64,000 nt of DNA from assembly GCF_002723455.1 (NCBI RefSeq), contig NZ_PDUS01000001.1:440038-504037 (forward strand), given 5' to 3'. Made by a program: the position numbers and the translations under genes. This DNA is from Pseudoalteromonas sp. 3D05. Its GTDB lineage: Bacteria > Pseudomonadota > Gammaproteobacteria > Enterobacterales > Alteromonadaceae. Every line of letters starts with the position of its first letter. Position 1 is the first letter of the stretch. Shown one piece after another: positions 26,755 through 36,209 of this stretch. The notes below the pieces were generated by a model. That model searched no databases, was not told where the DNA came from, and saw nothing but the letters and a program-made list of their open reading frames with translations.

Positions 26755-28914
26755 TTACTTAACGATCTTCATTTCGTCTAGCAAGTTTTGCGCGTTATCA
26801 ACTTTATCCATTACCCACAACATATAACGTGAATCAACATGAATTGAGCGATTTAATGCAGGGTTATAATCCCAGTCACCAATAATACTCTCGTATACGC
26901 CATCAAACAGTAAACCTACAAGTTCCGCTTTACCATTTAGCGTAGGCGATCCTGAGTTACCACCGGTAGTATCAACATTCGATAAAAAGTTAACAGGTAC
27001 TGTGTTCATGCCGCCAGTGTAGTCGCCATATAATTTAGCTTTAATTTGCTTTTGCAAATTTTGAGGAGCATTAAACGGTTCAACATCGGTATTTTTAGCA
27101 AGTAATCCTTCAAGCGACGTAAACGGTGTTGCAACTAACCCATCCTGTGGAGAATAACCACCCACTGTGCCATAGGTTACGCGAAGCGTACTATTTGCAT
27201 CAGCATACACAGGTTTATTTTTCGCTTTATTAAATGCAATGATCGCTGCCATTAACTTTGGACGTGCGGCTTGAAGTTTACCTGCAAGTGCTTTGTCTTT
27301 ATCTTCTTGGGCTTTCATTACCTTAAAGATGGCATCAGCATACTGAATAAATGGGTCATCACTTTTCTTAATTTGCGCAAATGGCTTTTCAGCTAATTTT
27401 AAACGAGTGTCTTCATCATTAAGTGATGATTTCGCGTACATGCTATCGAGTAGTGCTTTATGTTTTGTTTTATCAAAGCCATTTTGCAACTCAAATGCTT
27501 GATCAACTTCAGCAAACCGTTCTTGTTTCGGCAGTGCAGCATACAGCTCTAAAAAGTGCAATAAGATTGCTTTATCAACACCTTCATCAAAGCGACGAGT
27601 CATACGCTTTAAGCCTGCTTCTAGTCTTGGTAAGTCACGTTCTTGATAACCAGACTCACGCTCACTATTCGGTTTTTGCTTTTCATATGCTAAACGATAT
27701 AAACGACGAGCTGTGCTGATCATTTGTGAACGATGTACATATCCCAGCATACGATCACGTTCGTTATGCTGTTGTGACTGTTCAACTAATGCCGAAAGTT
27801 CAGCCAATACGCTGCCGTATTGCCTTTTTAATCTTCGGTCGTTGTTTATCCAGTTTGTTAACGCTTGTTCAAACTGCTTTTTACGCTCGTACATCGTGCC
27901 TTTATTAAAGCTTTCGATCATTGAGCCGTAGTTTTTAATATAATTGTTATACCCTGCGATAGTACTTTCATACGCAATGCGCGCTTTGCTACCATCTTCA
28001 GCATTTTCTTCAATTAATGATACATACTTCGTATTATGGATACGGGCTTTTGGGTAGCTGGTATTAAATACATAATCAACTTCTGCAGCAATGCGATAGC
28101 GATTGGTACGCCCAGGGTAGCCTGTCACCATGACAAAATCACCCTCTTGCACGCCTTTTGCACTGACGCTCAGATATGAATCAGGCACGAATGGCACGTT
28201 GTCTTCACTGTATTCAGCCGGTTTACCGTCTTTGCCAACATAAGCGCGGTAAAATGCAAAATCACCAGTATGTCGCGGCCACATCCAGTTATCTATATCA
28301 CCACCGTATTTACCTACACCCATTGCTGGAGTATAGGCTAAACGAACGTCTTTAATTTCTAATGATTTTATTAAGTAAAACTCTAAACCACCATGAAATG
28401 AATATACATTACAACGGTAATTATCATCTGCTTCACAGTCAGCTACCAGTTGCTTTTGGTTTTTCTCAAGTGCATCGTAACGAGCTTTTGCGCTAAGCGA
28501 TTCAGTACCCTTAATGACTTTATCAGTCACGTTGGTCACAGTTTCTGTAACATAGACGCGCGAACCTGGGGCTGCTGGTAAGTCATCAGAAGCTTTTTTA
28601 GCTAAAAAGCCATTTTCTAAAATATTGTTCTCTGGTGTAGAGTTGTATTGAATAGAACCATAAGCACAGTGATGATTAGTTACCACTAAGCCTTTAGGTG
28701 ATACGAACGATGCAGTACACCCACCTAAGCTTATAACTGCATTCATTGGAAATTCGGTTAATTTAGAAATTGATTTTGCATCAATCTCAAGCCCTTTCGC
28801 TTTTAATACAGATTCAAGCTCTGGGAGTTGATGTGGTTGCCACATACCTTCATCAGCAAACGATGTGCCAGTAAATGCCAAAGCACACAGTGCAATAAGA
28901 GGTTTTAAACGCAT
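26755..28914 (-). CDS. S46 family dipeptidyl-peptidase (DPP7/DPP11-like)
   Basis: Exported serine peptidase of family S46, which removes dipeptides from the N-terminus of oligopeptides in the periplasm. The signal peptide ends at SFA (about residue 20). The chymotrypsin-like triad is visible: His in VVTNHHCAYGSIQ, Asp in the RHTGDFAFYR region, and Ser in TGGNSGSP near residue 655. A helical domain of about 250 residues splits the two halves, as in known S46 structures. Length 719 is typical. The residue that separates Asp/Glu-specific DPP11 from broad DPP7 cannot be placed by eye. AAGGAT precedes the ATG; single-gene unit with its own terminator. Confidence 0.92.
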   Translation of the reverse strand: MRLKPLIALCALAFTGTSFADEGMWQPHQLPELESVLKAKGLEIDAKSISKLTEFPMNAVISLGGCTASFVSPKGLVVTNHHCAYGSIQYNSTPENNILENGFLAKKASDDLPAAPGSRVYVTETVTNVTDKVIKGTESLSAKARYDALEKNQKQLVADCEADDNYRCNVYSFHGGLEFYLIKSLEIKDVRLAYTPAMGVGKYGGDIDNWMWPRHTGDFAFYRAYVGKDGKPAEYSEDNVPFVPDSYLSVSAKGVQEGDFVMVTGYPGRTNRYRIAAEVDYVFNTSYPKARIHNTKYVSLIEENAEDGSKARIAYESTIAGYNNYIKNYGSMIESFNKGTMYERKKQFEQALTNWINNDRRLKRQYGSVLAELSALVEQSQQHNERDRMLGYVHRSQMISTARRLYRLAYEKQKPNSERESGYQERDLPRLEAGLKRMTRRFDEGVDKAILLHFLELYAALPKQERFAEVDQAFELQNGFDKTKHKALLDSMYAKSSLNDEDTRLKLAEKPFAQIKKSDDPFIQYADAIFKVMKAQEDKDKALAGKLQAARPKLMAAIIAFNKAKNKPVYADANSTLRVTYGTVGGYSPQDGLVATPFTSLEGLLAKNTDVEPFNAPQNLQKQIKAKLYGDYTGGMNTVPVNFLSNVDTTGGNSGSPTLNGKAELVGLLFDGVYESIIGDWDYNPALNRSIHVDSRYMLWVMDKVDNAQNLLDEMKIVK

Positions 28915-29112
28915 TTTTTTAATCCTTTTTTATTATGTCAGAAATAGGGTACGCGCCAATCACTGAACAGGTCAATCTTTCTGCGACTAATAGTTATAAT
29001 ATAACGTCAAAAGGAAATGAACTTACCTTCATTGCAAATAATATGACATAAACTTGCCATAGATGTGTCACATGCCCTCATTAACATATTGCAAAATCTT
29101 ATCTTATGTTGA

Positions 29113-29922
29113 ATGTGTTTTATGCCACCTATTTTTTTAATTAACCTTGAGCGTTCACCGCAACGCTTGGCAAACAGCGTAATGCAGTTTAACAAGCACG
29201 AACTTTCCTTCACCAAAATAGATGCAATTGATGGTGCGACCTTGTCACAAGCCCAGATTAATAAGCATTACTGTGAAACCTTAAATAAAAAAAACTACCA
29301 TTACCCATTAAGTAGAGGGCAAATCGGTTGTTATTTAAGTCACCGCAAAGCATGGCAAGCAATTGTTGATCAAAAGCTTGATTATGCATTAATTTTTGAA
29401 GATGACTTTAACTTAACAAGCGATATACACGCGGCAATTAACCGTATTAATAATTTAGAAATGCAGTGGCAATTAATTAAACTTTGCGCATATAAAGGGC
29501 GAAAGCGACGCATTGCTTATCAAAAAACTTTAGATGATGGCTACTCTTTAGTGGTACACAAAAAGCTGATGTCAGGGTGCTGCGCTACGGCAATAAGTTA
29601 TCATGGCGCGAAACAGCTACTGGCAGCAACAGAAAAATTTGGCAGACCTATTGATTGTGATTTACAGCATATTTGGGAAACAGGTGTATGTGGTTATTCG
29701 CTTATGCCCTTTCCTGTCATTCAATCTACAGAACAAGAGAGTGACATTCATGTTAGAAGCGAAAAGCAGGTGAAAAAAGCCTTTTTCAAAAGAAAGTATC
29801 AACAATTAATAGCCAATATTAATAATAAAAAAGCAACCAGCGAGTTTATAAACGAAATACACCAAGAACATTTCAAACAAAAAAGGAGCCTGAGCTCCTT
29901 TCTATTTGAAAAACCAAGTTAA
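29113..29922 (+). CDS. glycosyltransferase family 25 (LOS/LPS sugar transferase)
   Basis: Family GT25 enzyme of 269 residues, related to the beta-1,4-galactosyltransferases that extend lipooligosaccharide. It begins with PIFLINLERSPQRLA, contains the early KIDAIDG segment, LSRGQIGCYLSHRKAW and the DxD-like EDDF at residues 96-99, and MSGCCATAISYHGA. There are no membrane segments. Donor and acceptor are unknown. Starts at 29113 and 29122 are both possible and neither has a good ribosome-binding site. It is isolated from other polysaccharide genes. A hairpin with T-rich tail lies inside the last codons. Confidence 0.85.
   Translation: MCFMPPIFLINLERSPQRLANSVMQFNKHELSFTKIDAIDGATLSQAQINKHYCETLNKKNYHYPLSRGQIGCYLSHRKAWQAIVDQKLDYALIFEDDFNLTSDIHAAINRINNLEMQWQLIKLCAYKGRKRRIAYQKTLDDGYSLVVHKKLMSGCCATAISYHGAKQLLAATEKFGRPIDCDLQHIWETGVCGYSLMPFPVIQSTEQESDIHVRSEKQVKKAFFKRKYQQLIANINNKKATSEFINEIHQEHFKQKRSLSSFLFEKPS
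29881..29905 (+). terminator. terminator-like hairpin inside the 3' end of the GT25 gene
   Basis: AAAGGAGC and GCTCCTTT pair around CTGA, followed by TCTATTT. The hairpin lies before the stop codon at 29920, so it overlaps coding sequence. Confidence 0.6.
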
Positions 29923-29987
29923 TTATTTAACCTGAACTAGGGTTAAGAGATGTACTAAAGTATTGATATTAATAACGAACTATTCCC

Positions 29988-31787
29988 TTAGCCTCCAGAG
30001 TTCTGGTTACTTAGTCTTATGGGGTGTTCTACACCTATCCATGCTTTAAATAACGCCATTTGTTGTTCTGTTGCATCAGCATTTGCTGTTATCTTTTTCG
30101 CTTTATCAAAGCCTTCACTTAGCGTTATTGTCGTCGTTTGCAATGCATCTCGACGTATAAAATCAATCGAAACTGTATCGCCTGCTTTAAACGTTTCTAA
30201 GCTTGCTTTTAAATCTTTACCTACGTGCTTTTTTTCAATAGCAACAATTTTATCATTTGTCGTTAAACCAGCTTGCCAAGCAGCCCCACCACGACGAACA
30301 TGAGTAAGCGTTAATAGCTCGCCCGTATTCTTGGCAAAACTATCAATACTCGCTTGCGGCTTTGCCCCCGCTGGACGGGTGTGATTTAAACCTACTTTTG
30401 CTAACAACTTATCAAAATCAATAGCAGCTGGGCTATCTACATTACTAGCCCACCAATCACTATAATCACGACCGGTTAAATCCTGCAAAATTGTTTTTAC
30501 GTCAGTGGCAGTAAACCCATGAGGCATTTTGTAGCTATTATATAGAGCGCGATGTACATCACGATAACTTTGTTTTCCTTGGCTCTTTTCAAGCAAATCT
30601 ATATCTAACGCCATCGAAATTAATGCACCTTCTAAGTAAATATTCGTGCCATAATTTCGTGCATGATCGCCCCCCTGATTAATCCATTTATCAAAGCTAG
30701 TTTCACTCGCGCTTTGTACTTCGCGCCCTGGCGTAGCCAAGTGACGATTAACTGTTTTACTCAAGGTTTTGAAAAATTCATCGGTGGTTGATATACCTGA
30801 TCGCACGAGTAAATGATCTTCGAAATAGCTTGTTGACCCTTCCGCAATCCATAGCAATTTATCAAAGTTCATATTTGTGTAGTCGTAAGGCATCAAACCC
30901 TCTGGTCTATATGCTTTGACATTCCAAGTATGAATAAACTCATGAGCAGCGGTGCTAATAAAAGCAAGGTAATCATCTCGCGAGCCAAACCTATCTCGAG
31001 GACGTTGGATTATAGTTGAGTTTAAATGCTCAGTTGCACCACCAGCACCCGATGTGGCGTGGATCATAAACACATAACGTTCATATGGGTAATTGTCCCA
31101 AATAATATTTCCTGTTTTAACCAGCTTTTTAAGGTCAGTTAGCATCAAGTCAACATCGTAGTTACCTTCGCCCCAAATAACTAATTCGTAATCTCGTCCG
31201 TCTACCTCAAATTTATGAAGCTTATTAATCCCTGTTTCAATCGGCGAATCAACAAGTACATCGTAATCAGCTGCTTTAAAGCTATTTTTTGAGCCAGCAT
31301 TGTCCATACCCGACACAGATCGCCATGCTTTAGGTACGTCTAGATTCACGGTAACAGGTTCCTGTCGAAATGATTCACTAAACATAAAAAAACCTGATGC
31401 ATCGATAAAAGCATGGCTATCATCTATATGGCGAGCTCGTTTACCTAACTCATTGGCATAGACTTGGTAATCAATTTTTACACTGGTTGGATCATTTAAA
31501 TGAACACGCCACGTACTGGCATTTATTTTTTCCCATTTAAGAGTTTGTCCGTTCTCATCTTTTGCGTCGAAGTAGCGTACACCATTCGCTAAATTTAAAA
31601 TTTCATAGCGGCCCGTTCGCCATGCAGGCAATTTAATATCTAAATGGGCCTGAGCTGAAACAGGAAACTCAACGCTAACATTGCCTAAATGATGCTCAGG
31701 CTCTGAAATGGATAATGAATAATTCACATCAGCCCAAGCTGAGCACGAGAATGCAGTCGCAAGCGACATGGCTAATAACTTTTTCAT
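29988..31787 (-). CDS. M61 family metallopeptidase with PDZ domain
   Basis: Exported zinc aminopeptidase-like enzyme of family M61 (glycyl aminopeptidase group), about 599 residues. A signal peptide ends at AWA (about 19). An N-terminal beta domain is followed by the gluzincin core with HEFIHTWNVKAYRPE and the downstream glutamate in IAEGSTSYFEDHLL. A PDZ domain near residues 480-560 has RRGGAAWQAGL and GDTVSIDFIRRD. The start at 31787 (MKKLLAMSL) gives a proper signal peptide; the 15-codon upstream extension does not. AAGAG precedes it. Together with the S46 enzyme it suggests active peptide turnover in the envelope. Confidence 0.9.
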   Translation of the reverse strand: MKKLLAMSLATAFSCSAWADVNYSLSISEPEHHLGNVSVEFPVSAQAHLDIKLPAWRTGRYEILNLANGVRYFDAKDENGQTLKWEKINASTWRVHLNDPTSVKIDYQVYANELGKRARHIDDSHAFIDASGFFMFSESFRQEPVTVNLDVPKAWRSVSGMDNAGSKNSFKAADYDVLVDSPIETGINKLHKFEVDGRDYELVIWGEGNYDVDLMLTDLKKLVKTGNIIWDNYPYERYVFMIHATSGAGGATEHLNSTIIQRPRDRFGSRDDYLAFISTAAHEFIHTWNVKAYRPEGLMPYDYTNMNFDKLLWIAEGSTSYFEDHLLVRSGISTTDEFFKTLSKTVNRHLATPGREVQSASETSFDKWINQGGDHARNYGTNIYLEGALISMALDIDLLEKSQGKQSYRDVHRALYNSYKMPHGFTATDVKTILQDLTGRDYSDWWASNVDSPAAIDFDKLLAKVGLNHTRPAGAKPQASIDSFAKNTGELLTLTHVRRGGAAWQAGLTTNDKIVAIEKKHVGKDLKASLETFKAGDTVSIDFIRRDALQTTTITLSEGFDKAKKITANADATEQQMALFKAWIGVEHPIRLSNQNSGG

Positions 31788-31998
31788 GGGAACTCTTACT
31801 AATTTAAAATTTAATAAGCAAGAGCCTATCAATGAAGTGAAATGATGTGTAATAAAAGCGATAAGATGACCACAGTTTAGGTTCGATGAATAAAAAACAA
31901 CATCAAATACTAAGTTTTTGACTTAGCACCTACATTTGTGCCAAATTTGTTGTAAACTTACGCTTATAAATGATTAAATTTTATGGCGGTAAGTATTA

Positions 31999-33534
31999 GT
32001 GTCAGGCCAGCTCGAAGTTTTAAATAAAAAGCTTAAACAAGCTATCGATACCAGAAAGGTACTTGAAACTGCTCGAAAGCAACAAGTAGATACTTTGACA
32101 AATTTTGCAGCTAAGCTTTCATTAAGTTGCAAAGGTATGGATATCGAATTGGATAACCGTTTAGCCAAATTTAGAAGTGCCCTGAGTAAAGGTGTCGACT
32201 TTGAGAATTTAGCACCACTGATCGCTGAAATCCTGAGCCTTTTAAAAAACCAAGAAGCACAGCAACTATCGCATCAACGAGAGCTGCACACGAGTGTTTT
32301 AACCGCTGGTAAGTTATTACAAAAAACCAAAGGTTTACCTGATGATACCCGCCGCATGTTACGCCATTTGCTGGATCACCAATTAAATGAAATTCAATCG
32401 ACTAACGATTTTATACCGATTCTAAATAAGCTGGTATCTATATATAACCAAGCCCTAAACGTTAAACTTTCTGTCAAAAATACTGAGGATTCAATTACTC
32501 AACCTAGGTTAGCTAAAGAGCTTTTAACATTGGCCAATGACCTTGTTTTTGAAGATGAAGCCGCTGACAATGTTAAGGCCATTAAGAATAAAATATCAGA
32601 AACAGATTCAGTTGAAGATTTACTGACCTCAGCAATTGAAATAATTAGAATTGTTGCCACAAACATTAGCGATGAACGCCAATCTGCGCAAAGTTTTTTA
32701 GTATCGCTCAATCAGACACTTGAAGATCTCCATCATTCAATTGTAGCGACTAGCAAACATTCAGAGTCTATGAGTACTGAATTCGAGACGCTTAATAAAC
32801 GCATTGAAAGCAAAATAGTAAATTTAACAAAACAGACTCAAGATGCGACATCTATTTCATCTTTAAAAGCACTTGTAGATAATGAACTAAAATCGCTAAG
32901 TCACGATTTAATTGCAAAAGAGCGCCTTGAGCAAGAAGACCGACAAGCCCTTATTAAAAACTTCCATGATATAAATACCCGTGTTGGTAGTTTAGAAAGT
33001 AAACTCTCTAAATACAAAAAACGATTGCATGAACAACGATTTAAAAGTTTACTTGATGGACTAACTAAATTACCAAACCGTGCTGCATTTGATGAAAGGT
33101 TTAACCATGAATTTCACCTTTTCTCTGTGCAAGAATCTGATTTTACTTTGGTTGTTATTGATGTTGACCACTTTAAATCAATCAATGACCAATATGGCCA
33201 TAGTGCTGGTGACAAAACACTGCAGGTGATTGCTAAAGCACTGCAAATGTCGATTAGAAAATCGGATTTTATCGCGCGCTACGGCGGTGAAGAGTTTGTA
33301 TTACTTATGCCAGGGATGTCTGTGGAGCATGCAACAGCACCACTTGAGAAACTTCGACAAGCAATTAAATCGATTCCGTTCAAATTTAAGAACAAGAGCG
33401 TACAGATCACCGTATCAGTTGGAGCCACTCAATTCAAAAAAGGAGATACGCCGCTAATCGCATTTGATCGCGCTGATGACGCTTTATATAAAGCCAAAAA
33501 ATCTGGCCGAGACAAGCTATGTATCAATTCTTAA
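31999..33534 (+). CDS. diguanylate cyclase with long coiled-coil N-terminus
   Basis: Predicted c-di-GMP synthase of 511 residues. Residues 1 to about 345 are largely helical with heptad-like stretches and no membrane segment; the GGDEF domain covers about 350-505. The active site reads YGGEEF, with RKSD five residues upstream as the inhibitory I-site, so the enzyme looks complete. The start is GTG, with GGTAAG upstream; an ATG at 31983 is out of frame. The ppnN gene begins only 36 bases after the stop, and xni follows, so the three may form one unit. Confidence 0.92.
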   Translation: MSGQLEVLNKKLKQAIDTRKVLETARKQQVDTLTNFAAKLSLSCKGMDIELDNRLAKFRSALSKGVDFENLAPLIAEILSLLKNQEAQQLSHQRELHTSVLTAGKLLQKTKGLPDDTRRMLRHLLDHQLNEIQSTNDFIPILNKLVSIYNQALNVKLSVKNTEDSITQPRLAKELLTLANDLVFEDEAADNVKAIKNKISETDSVEDLLTSAIEIIRIVATNISDERQSAQSFLVSLNQTLEDLHHSIVATSKHSESMSTEFETLNKRIESKIVNLTKQTQDATSISSLKALVDNELKSLSHDLIAKERLEQEDRQALIKNFHDINTRVGSLESKLSKYKKRLHEQRFKSLLDGLTKLPNRAAFDERFNHEFHLFSVQESDFTLVVIDVDHFKSINDQYGHSAGDKTLQVIAKALQMSIRKSDFIARYGGEEFVLLMPGMSVEHATAPLEKLRQAIKSIPFKFKNKSVQITVSVGATQFKKGDTPLIAFDRADDALYKAKKSGRDKLCINS

Positions 33535-33570
33535 CATAAAAAGTAATAACAGTCAGCAAGGAGAATGCCT

Positions 33571-34914
33571 ATGTTAATTCAGTTAAACCCTACAGGCGTG
33601 TTAGATTTACTGTCGCAATTAGAAGTTGATTTATTAGAGCAATCCTCTGCAAGTGAGCGGTACACTTTATTTAGAAATTGTGTACTCGCTGTATTAAATG
33701 TCGGCAGCCATACGGACTCAAGCTCTGAGATATATGATAAATACCAAGATTTTGATATTCGCCTGTTAATCCGCGAACGTGGTATTAAAATTGAGCTCGA
33801 AAACCCACCTCAAACAGCCTTCGTTGATGGTCAGATAATCACTGGGATCCATGAACATATTTTTTCAGTTATTCGCGACATACTATTTATTTGTCAAAAA
33901 TACGAAAAAGACTTAACAGAACAAAAAAAAATTACCCACATGGTATTTGACATGCTGCGTAATGCTGGTGCGTTAAGAGTTAACTCTGATCCTAGTATGA
34001 TTGTTTGTTGGGGTGGTCACTCTATTAATGAAATCGAGTATAAGTATACGAAACAAGTTGGCTATGAATTAGGCTTACGCGGTTTAAATATTTGTACAGG
34101 TTGTGGCCCAGGCGCTATGAAAGGACCTATGAAAGGAGCCACCATTGGTCATGCCAAACAGCGTAATACCGATAACCGTTATTTAGGTTTAACCGAACCA
34201 AGTATCATTGCTGCTGAGCCACCTAACCCCATTGTAAATGAATTGGTAATACTGCCAGACATTGAAAAACGTCTTGAGGCGTTTATCCGCACAGCTCACG
34301 CCATAATTATTTTTCCTGGTGGTGCTGGGACTGCTGAAGAACTGCTGTACTTATTAGGTATTTTATTGCACCCAGATAATCAGAAACAATCATTACCTGT
34401 TATTCTGACTGGCCCTAAAGAAAGTGCAGACTATTTCAAAGAGTTATGTAAGTTTATTGAGTTAACATTAGGAAGTGAAGCACTAGAAAAGTTTGAAGTC
34501 ATTGTTGATAACCCTGCGCAAGTAGCAATTAAGTTAAAATCATCTATGTCTCAAGTACGTGATTATAGAAAAAGTGTAGGTGATGCTTATTATTTTAATT
34601 GGACACTAAAAATTGATAATGACTTTCAGCAACCGTTTGCTCCTACCCACGAAAACATGTCAGGACTTGATTTACACCTTGATCAACCTAAACAATTGCT
34701 GGCGGCTAATCTTCGTCGTGCATTCTCTGGAATTGTGGCTGGAAACGTTAAAGATGAAGGTATTCAAGCAATTAAACAACATGGTCGATTTATTCTTAGT
34801 GGTGAGCCTGCGCTCATGAAAAACATGGATAAGTTACTTAAAGCATTTGTTGAACAAGGTAGAATGAAACTTCCTGGTTCAAAGTATGTCCCGTGTTACG
34901 AAATAAAGGCTTAG
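33571..34914 (+). CDS. ppnN: pyrimidine/purine nucleotide 5'-monophosphate nucleosidase
   Basis: Homologue of E. coli PpnN (YgdH), which cleaves the N-glycosidic bond of nucleoside monophosphates to base and ribose 5-phosphate and is stimulated by (p)ppGpp. N-terminus MLIQLNPTGVLDLLSQLE matches E. coli (MITHISPLGSMDMLSQLE). The central LOG-like Rossmann domain contains the GCGPGAMKGPMKGA and FPGGAGTAEELLY active-site signatures. Length (447) fits. The start ATG at 33571 is at better distance from AAGGAG than the ATG two codons earlier. The xni start lies 11 bases beyond the stop, as a coupled pair. Confidence 0.93.
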   Translation: MLIQLNPTGVLDLLSQLEVDLLEQSSASERYTLFRNCVLAVLNVGSHTDSSSEIYDKYQDFDIRLLIRERGIKIELENPPQTAFVDGQIITGIHEHIFSVIRDILFICQKYEKDLTEQKKITHMVFDMLRNAGALRVNSDPSMIVCWGGHSINEIEYKYTKQVGYELGLRGLNICTGCGPGAMKGPMKGATIGHAKQRNTDNRYLGLTEPSIIAAEPPNPIVNELVILPDIEKRLEAFIRTAHAIIIFPGGAGTAEELLYLLGILLHPDNQKQSLPVILTGPKESADYFKELCKFIELTLGSEALEKFEVIVDNPAQVAIKLKSSMSQVRDYRKSVGDAYYFNWTLKIDNDFQQPFAPTHENMSGLDLHLDQPKQLLAANLRRAFSGIVAGNVKDEGIQAIKQHGRFILSGEPALMKNMDKLLKAFVEQGRMKLPGSKYVPCYEIKA

Positions 34915-34925
34915 AAGAGAAAACC

Positions 34926-35699
34926 GTGTCAGGACAATTACTTTTAATAGATGCGCTTAATTTAATAAGGCGCATCTATGCTGTTGATAGTAATCAAAAT
35001 AAATACAGTGAACAGCAAATGATTACCACTTGTTGCCAACGCGTGGCACATGCGTGTAAAAAGTTGCTCCGTGTAACGAATGCCACCCATGCCATCGCTG
35101 TTTTTGATGGCAATAAAAGTTGGCGTTATCACTTTTACCCACAATATAAAAATAGTCGTGCCCCAATGCCGACCTTGCTTAAAGAGAACTTAACACAGTT
35201 CATAAGTGCAATTGAGCAAATTGGGGTTGTTGTATTTGCACCCGATAACGATGAAGCTGACGATATTATTGCAACTCTAGCTCATAAAGCTGCATTACAT
35301 GGTGTTTCAAGTACTATTGTATCTACTGATAAAGGCTTTTTACCGGCGTTGAGTGAAAATATTCACATTTACGATTATTTTAAGAAAGAATATATTGAAA
35401 GAAATGCCATATTAGAGCGCTTTGCCGTTGAACAGAATAGGTTAATCGATTTTTGGGCACTTGCTGGTGATAAGACCAACGACATTCCCGGTATTAAAGG
35501 CATTGGCCTCAAAACTGCACAAGAGGTAATCAGGAAGCATCAAAATATTGCCGATGCAATTTCCGATGAAACTATTTCACAAGCGCTAAGAAATAAGTTG
35601 GATGCAGGAATGCAAGACTATATTATATCAAAGCAACTTGTGAGTTTACGAACTGATATACATCTAGGGTTTAGCTTAAAACAATTAAGACTTTGTTAA
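34926..35699 (+). CDS. xni: flap endonuclease Xni (ExoIX)
   Basis: FEN-family 5' nuclease resembling E. coli Xni (YgdG): N-terminus LLLIDALNLIRRIYAV, metal-binding acidic residues in VFDGNKSWRY and APDNDEADDIIATLA, and a helix-hairpin-helix motif GDKTNDIPGIKGIGLKTAQ. It would process branched DNA such as flaps in replication or repair. The GTG at 34926, behind AAGAGAA, gives 257 residues and the family start; the ATG at 34893 lies inside ppnN. ppnN and xni are also near each other in E. coli. Confidence 0.92.
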   Translation: MSGQLLLIDALNLIRRIYAVDSNQNKYSEQQMITTCCQRVAHACKKLLRVTNATHAIAVFDGNKSWRYHFYPQYKNSRAPMPTLLKENLTQFISAIEQIGVVVFAPDNDEADDIIATLAHKAALHGVSSTIVSTDKGFLPALSENIHIYDYFKKEYIERNAILERFAVEQNRLIDFWALAGDKTNDIPGIKGIGLKTAQEVIRKHQNIADAISDETISQALRNKLDAGMQDYIISKQLVSLRTDIHLGFSLKQLRLC

Positions 35700-35816
35700 A
35701 TGGTTAAACTGGTTCTGGGTTTTACCTACGCGTATACTTTAGTAATTATTGCGTAGTATCTATTCAAGTATTGCTTTAAAGCAACGCATTATTTTAATCA
35801 TCTTTAAGAGTGCAAA

Positions 35817-36200
35817 ATGTTTAAAAAGGTTATTCGATATATCATATTAGGGCTGGGTGTTTACGCACTTATAGCTGCGTTAGTGATTACCTTTTACAAA
35901 GATGACCCACAAGCCATGATATGGCAAGACAGAGAAGCATTTAATAAACGTTACATCACAAAATTAAGCATCAAAAAGCCAACAACTTTGAATACTGTTT
36001 TAGACTATTTAGGTAGCCCAGATCTTACTTTCGCAAAGCGCAGTGGCGATGATGTATGGCAAATTGTGTTTTATCGTACTCAACATATAAAATCAGATGG
36101 TATAACAACCATGGATGAATGCACCGGACTTCTATTTAATAATGGTGAATTAGTTTTATGGGGCCCAAGTGCTCATGACGCCTTTATGCAGAAAAGTTAA
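35817..36200 (+). CDS. DUF3192-like small membrane-anchored protein
   Basis: A 127-residue protein with one N-terminal transmembrane helix (about 8-28) and a periplasmic domain. The sequence (TLNTVLDYLGSPDLTFAKRSGDDVWQIVFYRTQ) resembles the DUF3192 family of Alteromonadales and Vibrionales, with a fold I would guess to be SmpA/BamE-like. No lipobox. AAGAGTG precedes the ATG. The next gene starts nine bases after the stop, so the two are probably co-transcribed. Function unknown. Confidence 0.7.
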   Translation: MFKKVIRYIILGLGVYALIAALVITFYKDDPQAMIWQDREAFNKRYITKLSIKKPTTLNTVLDYLGSPDLTFAKRSGDDVWQIVFYRTQHIKSDGITTMDECTGLLFNNGELVLWGPSAHDAFMQKS

Positions 36201-36209
36201 ACGAGTACT

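Noticed and set aside
28990..29005. GTTATAATATAAC near-palindrome between S46 and GT25 genes
   Set aside because: AT-rich sequence that could be a -10 element in either direction, but no matching -35.
29007..29216. 69-residue minus-strand frame before and over the GT25 start
   Set aside because: Antisense shadow of the glycosyltransferase; no coding features.
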